Assembly: GCA_910587395.1 (NCBI GenBank)
Contig: CAJULJ010000086.1
Span: 1-9,368 of the forward strand
Reading direction: 5' to 3'
Length of the DNA stretch: 9,368 nucleotides
DNA from: an uncultured Oscillospiraceae bacterium
GTDB lineage: Bacteria; Bacillota; Clostridia; Oscillospirales; Oscillospiraceae
Shown here: in pieces, positions 1 to 6,100 of the stretch
Position numbering within the stretch: position 1 is the stretch's first letter
Layout of the letters: the number at the start of each line of letters is the position of its first letter
Program-made: the position numbers and the translations under genes
The notes under the pieces: generated by a model
Told to the model about the DNA's origin: nothing
Seen by the model: the letters and a program-made list of their open reading frames with translations, nothing else
Database searches by the model: none

Positions 1-162
1 GCCGGGGCGGAGGCCCAGCTTGCCGCCATTGACGGGGCGCGGGCGGAGCTGACGGACGAGGAGGCCGGAGAGCTGGATACTTCCCGCTATCAGGCCGTTG
101 TGTCCGCGCTGGCGGCGCTGGATGAACAGGGCGGGGCCGAGGTTCCTATGCCAGCGGCAACG
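1..162 (+). other. C-terminal part of an N-terminal helical segment
   Basis: Residues 1-54 are rich in Ala, Glu, Leu and Asp, with a pattern of the type AQLAAIDGAR ... LTDEEAGELDTSRY ... ALAALDEQ, which predicts amphipathic helix. I recall similar helical segments near the N terminus of SLH proteins of gut Clostridia, but cannot confirm a family here. It is cut by the window edge, and it shows that the coding region extends upstream. A short linker (about residues 44-54) joins it to the first repeat module. Confidence 0.55.
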
Positions 163-3100
163 GAGCAGTTCCCAACCCTCACCCCCGGTGAAACCTACTG
201 GTTCGACCTGTCCGGGGCGGATATTCCGGGGAGGGTGAATACAGGGACCATCTACAACACGGTCGCCGTCCCCGACACAACCCTCCATTGGGTGCCCTTT
301 ACCTATGTGGGGACCATCAACGCCTACAAGTTGACAAGCGCACAAGCCACGACCGACGAATATGCCGACACAAATAAATACGACCACAGCCTGTTTGTTG
401 CGGACTATGATGTGCAGGTGGTATCATGGAGCGCGTTGGATACGAAGGACCTGATTTTCGGCAAGGATTACACCAGCGGCGGCGTGAGCTACACCATGCG
501 CGCGCCATCGGCGGGGAGTGCTTCTACAGGTTCTGTCCGCGCAACCCCACAAAGCAACGAGTGGGACATGATTCTGAATAAGTCAGACGGGTATATCAAA
601 AACAGGAATGGATATTCCTGGGGGCAGGATATCAGCTCATCTGACACGTTGAAGCGTGCGCTTCGGGGGGGTTACTTGTGGAACACTTGGGACAGCAACT
701 ATGCTACGTACGGCTACAGTTTTCGCCCCGTCCTTGAACTCCCGGCCCCTGACCAACTGTCCCCTGACAGCTTGAAAGTTGTCACGTTGGATTTGAACGG
801 CGGCAAAGCCGGAACGACCAACACGGCGCAGAGCGGCCCCGCCAAGATTGTAGTCAAGTCCGGGGATAGCTTCACCGCCCCCAGCGGCGAGGGATTAACC
901 GCTCCCCAAGAGACGGGGAAACTGTTCAAATTCAGCAGTTGGGAGGACAGCGACGGTATGACCTACCGGCCGGGCGAGGACATCCCATCTACAGTGACTA
1001 AGTTGACGGCCCAGTGGGTCGCGGTGGAGGAGCAACTCCCTGCCCTCACCCCCGGCGAAACCTATTGGTTCGACCTGTCCGGGGCGGGTATTCCGGGGAC
1101 AGTAAACAGCAAGGTCCCCGACACGACCCTCCATTGGGTGCCCTTTACCTATGCGGGGACGATCTACGCCTACAAGCTGACAAGCGCACAAGCCACGACC
1201 GACGAATATGCCAACCAAAATAAATACGACCACAGCCTGTTTATTGCGGACTACAATGTGACAAATAAGGTATCGTGGAACGATTTGAACGGGGAGGACC
1301 TGATTTTCGGCGAAGCTTACACCAGCGGCAGCGTAAGCTACACCATGCGTGCGCCATCGGTGGGGAGTGATTATACAGGTTCTGACGATAATATACGTGG
1401 ACTCCCACAAAGCAACGAGTGGGACATGATTCTGAATAAGTCAGACGGGTATATTAAAAACTGGGGTAGATATTCCTGGGGGCAGGATACCTACTCATTT
1501 AACCCATCGAATCGTGCGGTTCGGGGGGATGACTCGGCCCGCCACGGGGGCAACTACTCTGCAACGGGTCGGTACGTGCACGTCGGTTTTCGCCCTGTCC
1601 TTGAACTCCCGGCCCCTGACACGCTGACCTCTGGCCTGCAAGTTGTCACGCTGGATTTGAACGGCGGCGAGATCGGCTCCAAAACAGGACCTGTCAACAT
1701 CGTGGTCAAGTCCGGGGATAGCTTCACCGCTCCCAGCAGCGATGGCTTTTCCGCTCCGGAATGGAAGTACGCTGCCTGGACAGACAGTTCTGGAACGGTC
1801 TATGAGCCGGGAGACATAGTTCCCGCCGGGGTGACGGAGCTGACCGCGCAGTGGAAGTCCTGGCCTCCATGTACTGTAACCGTGGAAAGCAGCGAAGGCG
1901 GTACAGCCTTCGCAATCCCAACCCTCGCGACACCGGGAGACACGGTCACGCTGACCGCCGAGGCAGCGAGCGGCTTTCACTTTCTGAAGTGGGAGGTTTT
2001 ATCCGGGGACGTGACAATATCCAACAATAGCTTCATCATGCCCAATGAAGATGTGACCGTCAGAGCGGTTTTTGAAATCGGACAATTCCCCAATCTCGCC
2101 CCCGGCGAAATCTACTGGTTCGACCTGTCCAGGGCGGGTATTCCGGGGACAGTAAACAGCAAGGTCCCCGACACGACCCTCCATTGGGTGCCCTTCACCT
2201 ACACAGGGACGATTTATGCCTATTCCCGCAGCGAGAGAGGAGTTAGTACTGACGCAACCGTGACGCCCTATGAGCACAGCCTGTTTATTGCGGACTACAA
2301 TGTGACAAATGATGTGTCGTGGAACGATTTGAACGGGGAGGCCCTGATTTTCGGCACACCTTACACCAGTGGCGGCGTAGACTACACCATGCGCGCGCCA
2401 TCGGCGGGAAGTGCTTCTACAGGTTCTGACGATAATGAACGCGGAACCCCGCAAAGCAACGAGTGGGACATGATTCTGAACAAGTTAACCGGGGATATCA
2501 AAAACTGGAGTGGGATACGTTCCTGGGGGCAGGATACCAGTTCATCTTATTCGTCGGGTCGTGCGGCTCGCGGGTATTCCTCGGCCCGCTACTGGAACGA
2601 CTACTCTGCAACGTATCGGAGCGTGTACGTCGGTTTTCGCCCCGTCCTTGAACTCCCGGCCCCTGACGCTCTGACCCCTGGCCTGCGCGTTGTCACGCTG
2701 GATTTGAACGGCGGCAAGATCGGCTCCGAAACAGGGCCCGTCAACATCGTGGTGAAGTCCGGCGAGGGCTTCACCGCCCCCAGCGGCGATGGCTTGACCA
2801 TTCCGGAATGGATGGAATGCTTTGATTGTTGGACAGACAGCAGTGGGAAGACCTATGCGGCGAAAACCGAAGTCCCTGCCGGGGTAACGGAGCTGACCGC
2901 GCAGTGGAAGTCCCTGCCCGAATGTACCGTAACCGTGCAAACTAGCGGAAACGGCACAGCTTCCGCTTCCTTGAACTCTGCAATTCCGGGAACAGAAATT
3001 ATACTGACCGCCGAGGCAGACAGCGGCTACTGGTTCGAGGGATGGGAGGTTATATCCGGCGATGCGACAATCGTTGACAACCGCTTCACCATGCCCGCCG

Positions 3101-6100
3101 AAGACGTGACCATCAGAGCGGTTTTTGTAACGGAACGGATTTCCGCCCTCACCCCCGGCGAAACCTATTGGTTCGACCTGTCCGGGGCGGATATTCCGGG
3201 AACAGTAAACAGCAAGGTCCCCGACACGACCCTCCATTGGACGCCCTTTACCTATACGGGAACAATCAACGCCTATAAACTGGATAGTCCACAAGCCACA
3301 ACCGACGAATATGCCGACACATATAAATACGACCACAGCCTGTTTATTGCGGACTATAATGTGACAAATCAGGTGTCGTGGAACAATTTGAACGGGAAGG
3401 CCCTGATTTTCGGCAAAGATTATACCAGCGGCGGCGTAAGCTACACCATGCGTGCGCCATCGGCGGGGAGTGGTTCTACTGGTTCCGGTGATAGCAGGCG
3501 CGGCATTCCGGAAAGCAACGAGTGGGACGCGATCTTGGATAAAAATGCTGGATATATAAAGAACTGGAATGCAGGAAAAAACTCTTGGGGGCAGGATACC
3601 AGCAAGAACGATTCATCGAAGCGTGCGCTCCGTGGATGTGACTTTCCCCGCTTCTGGTATAGCGATCCGAGTGGATCGTCAGTCTACACCTACCGCCCCG
3701 TCCTTGAACTCCCGACCCCTGACACTCTGACCTCTGGCCTGCGCGTTGTCACGCTGGATTTGAACGGTGGCAAGATCGGCTCCGAAACAGGCCCCGTCAA
3801 CATCGTGGTCAAGTCCGGGGAGAACTTCACCGCCCCCAGTGGCAATGGCCTGACGGCTCCCAGTGAGATTGGAAAACTGTTCATATTCAGCGGTTGGGAG
3901 AGCGGCGGTATAACCTACCAGCCGGACGAGACCGTCCCGTCTACAGTGACTAAGCTGACGGCCCAGTGGGTCGCGTTGGAGGAGCAATTCCCCACCCTCA
4001 CCCCCGGCAAAACCTACTGGTTCGACCTGTCCGAGGCGAATATTCCAGGGGCGGTGAATACAGGGAACAGCTACGGCGCGGTCGCCGTCCCCGACACGAC
4101 CCTCCATTGGGTGCCCTTCACCTACACAGGGACGATTTATGCCTATTCCCGCAGCGAGAGAGGAGTTAGTACTGACGCAACCGTGACGCCCTATGAGCAC
4201 AGCCTGTTTATTGCGGACTACAATGTGACAAATGATGTGTCGTGGAACGATTTGAACGGGGAGGCCCTGATTTTCGGCACACCTTACACCAGTGGCGGCG
4301 TAGACTACACCATGCGCGCGCCATCGGCGGGAAGTGCTTCTACAGGTTCTGACGATAATGAACGCGGAACCCCGCAAAGCAACGAGTGGGACATGATTCT
4401 GAACAAGTTAACCGGGGATATCAAAAACTGGAGTGGGATACGTTCCTGGGGGCAGGATACCAGTTCATCTTATTCGTCGGGTCGTGCGGCTCGCGGGTAT
4501 TCCTCGGCCCGCTACTGGAACGACTACTCTGCAACGTATCGGAGCGTGTACGTCGGTTTTCGCCCCGTCCTTGAACTCCCGGCCCCTGACGCTCTGACCC
4601 CTGGCCTGCGCGTTGTCACGCTGGATTTGAACGGCGGCAAAATCGGCTCCGAAACAGGGCCTGTCAACATCGTGGTCAAGTCCGGCGAGGACTTTACCGC
4701 CCCCGGCGGCGAGGGCTTGACTGTCCCAGATGGGAAACCGGCGTTCAGCGGCTGGCTGGACGATGATGGCGTGTTATACAGCGCGGGTGATCATGTCCCG
4801 GCCACCGTGACAAAGCTGACCGCCCGATGGGGCCTTGATCTGGCGGACGCAGACATCACGCTTTCCAGTAACCACTTTACTTACAACGGACAGGCGCAAA
4901 CGCCCGCCGTCACCGTGACCCTCTACGGCAAAACGCTGGCCCAGGGCAAGGACTACACCGTATCGTACACGGACAACACCAACGCCGGTACAGCCACCGC
5001 CACCCTCACGGGAACGGGTTCCTGTTCGGGTACGGTGACAAAGAGCTTTGAAATCGCGCCGAAGGAAATCACCGCCGCGCTTACCGGAACGACCAGCAAG
5101 CCCTACGACGGCACGATGAATCCGCCCACGGGGTTGTTGCTCACGCTGGACGGGGTTATCAGCGGAGAAAACGTGACGGCTGCGGCGAATATTTCCTATA
5201 ACAGCGCCAATGTGAATGAGGCGAATACCATTACCGCCAGCGGAATTACCCTGGCCGGGGCGACCAAGGACAATTACCTGCTTGCCTCCTCCACTGTCTC
5301 TGTGACGGGGAGCATTACCAAGTCCCAGCCGGTGATTACGTTCAGCAGCAGCTACGCCCCGGACAAAGCCTACGACGGCCAGGAGATCGGCAATCCCGGA
5401 GCAAGCGACCTGACTGTCACCGGCGCGGCGTTCGCGGATGTGGAATTTACATGGAGCGCCACGCCCCAAAACGCCGGAACCTATACCCTTACGGCCACGA
5501 TTCCGGCAACAGACAATACCGAGACGGCAACAGCAACCAAAACAGTGACCATCAGCCGCAAGACGGTCAACAGCCCCGCAATCACCGTTACACCCAGCCA
5601 GTATGAATACACCGGGGAGGCAATCACCCCGAACAATGTCGTTGTCAAAGACGGCGGGCAGGTGATTCCCTCCAGCGAGTACACGCTGTCCTACAGTGGT
5701 AATACGGAGGTCGGCACCGCAGCGGTCACAGTCACGGACGTTCCCGGCGGCAACTATGCTGTCAGCGGCAGCGGAACCTTTGTGATTACAGGGCGCTCCC
5801 TGAAAAATGCCGCAGTCACAGTCTCCGGCGATGGGCTGACTTACAACGGACAGGCGCAAACGCCCGCCGTTACCGTGACACTGGACGGCAAAACGCTGAC
5901 CCAGGGCACGGACTACACCGTATCGTACTCGGACAACACCAACGCCGGTACGGCCACCGTCACCGTTACGGGAACCGGAAATTATGAGGGCACCCCGACG
6001 GCGCGGACAGTCTTTTCCATCGCGAAGAAGGAGCTGACCATTGAGGAAGTTTCCGCATCCGGCAGGGCCTACGACGGCACCGCCCAGGTGCCAATCACCA

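Noticed and set aside
100..102. GTG as the start of the giant gene
   Set aside because: No ribosome binding site precedes it, no signal peptide follows it, and the same frame is open and protein-like back to base 1.
178..4590. The repeat modules as active formylglycine-generating or other enzymes
   Set aside because: Only the fold-level landmarks (EWD, RG, FRPV) are suggestive; I see no catalytic cysteine pair in the modules, so a binding role is more likely.
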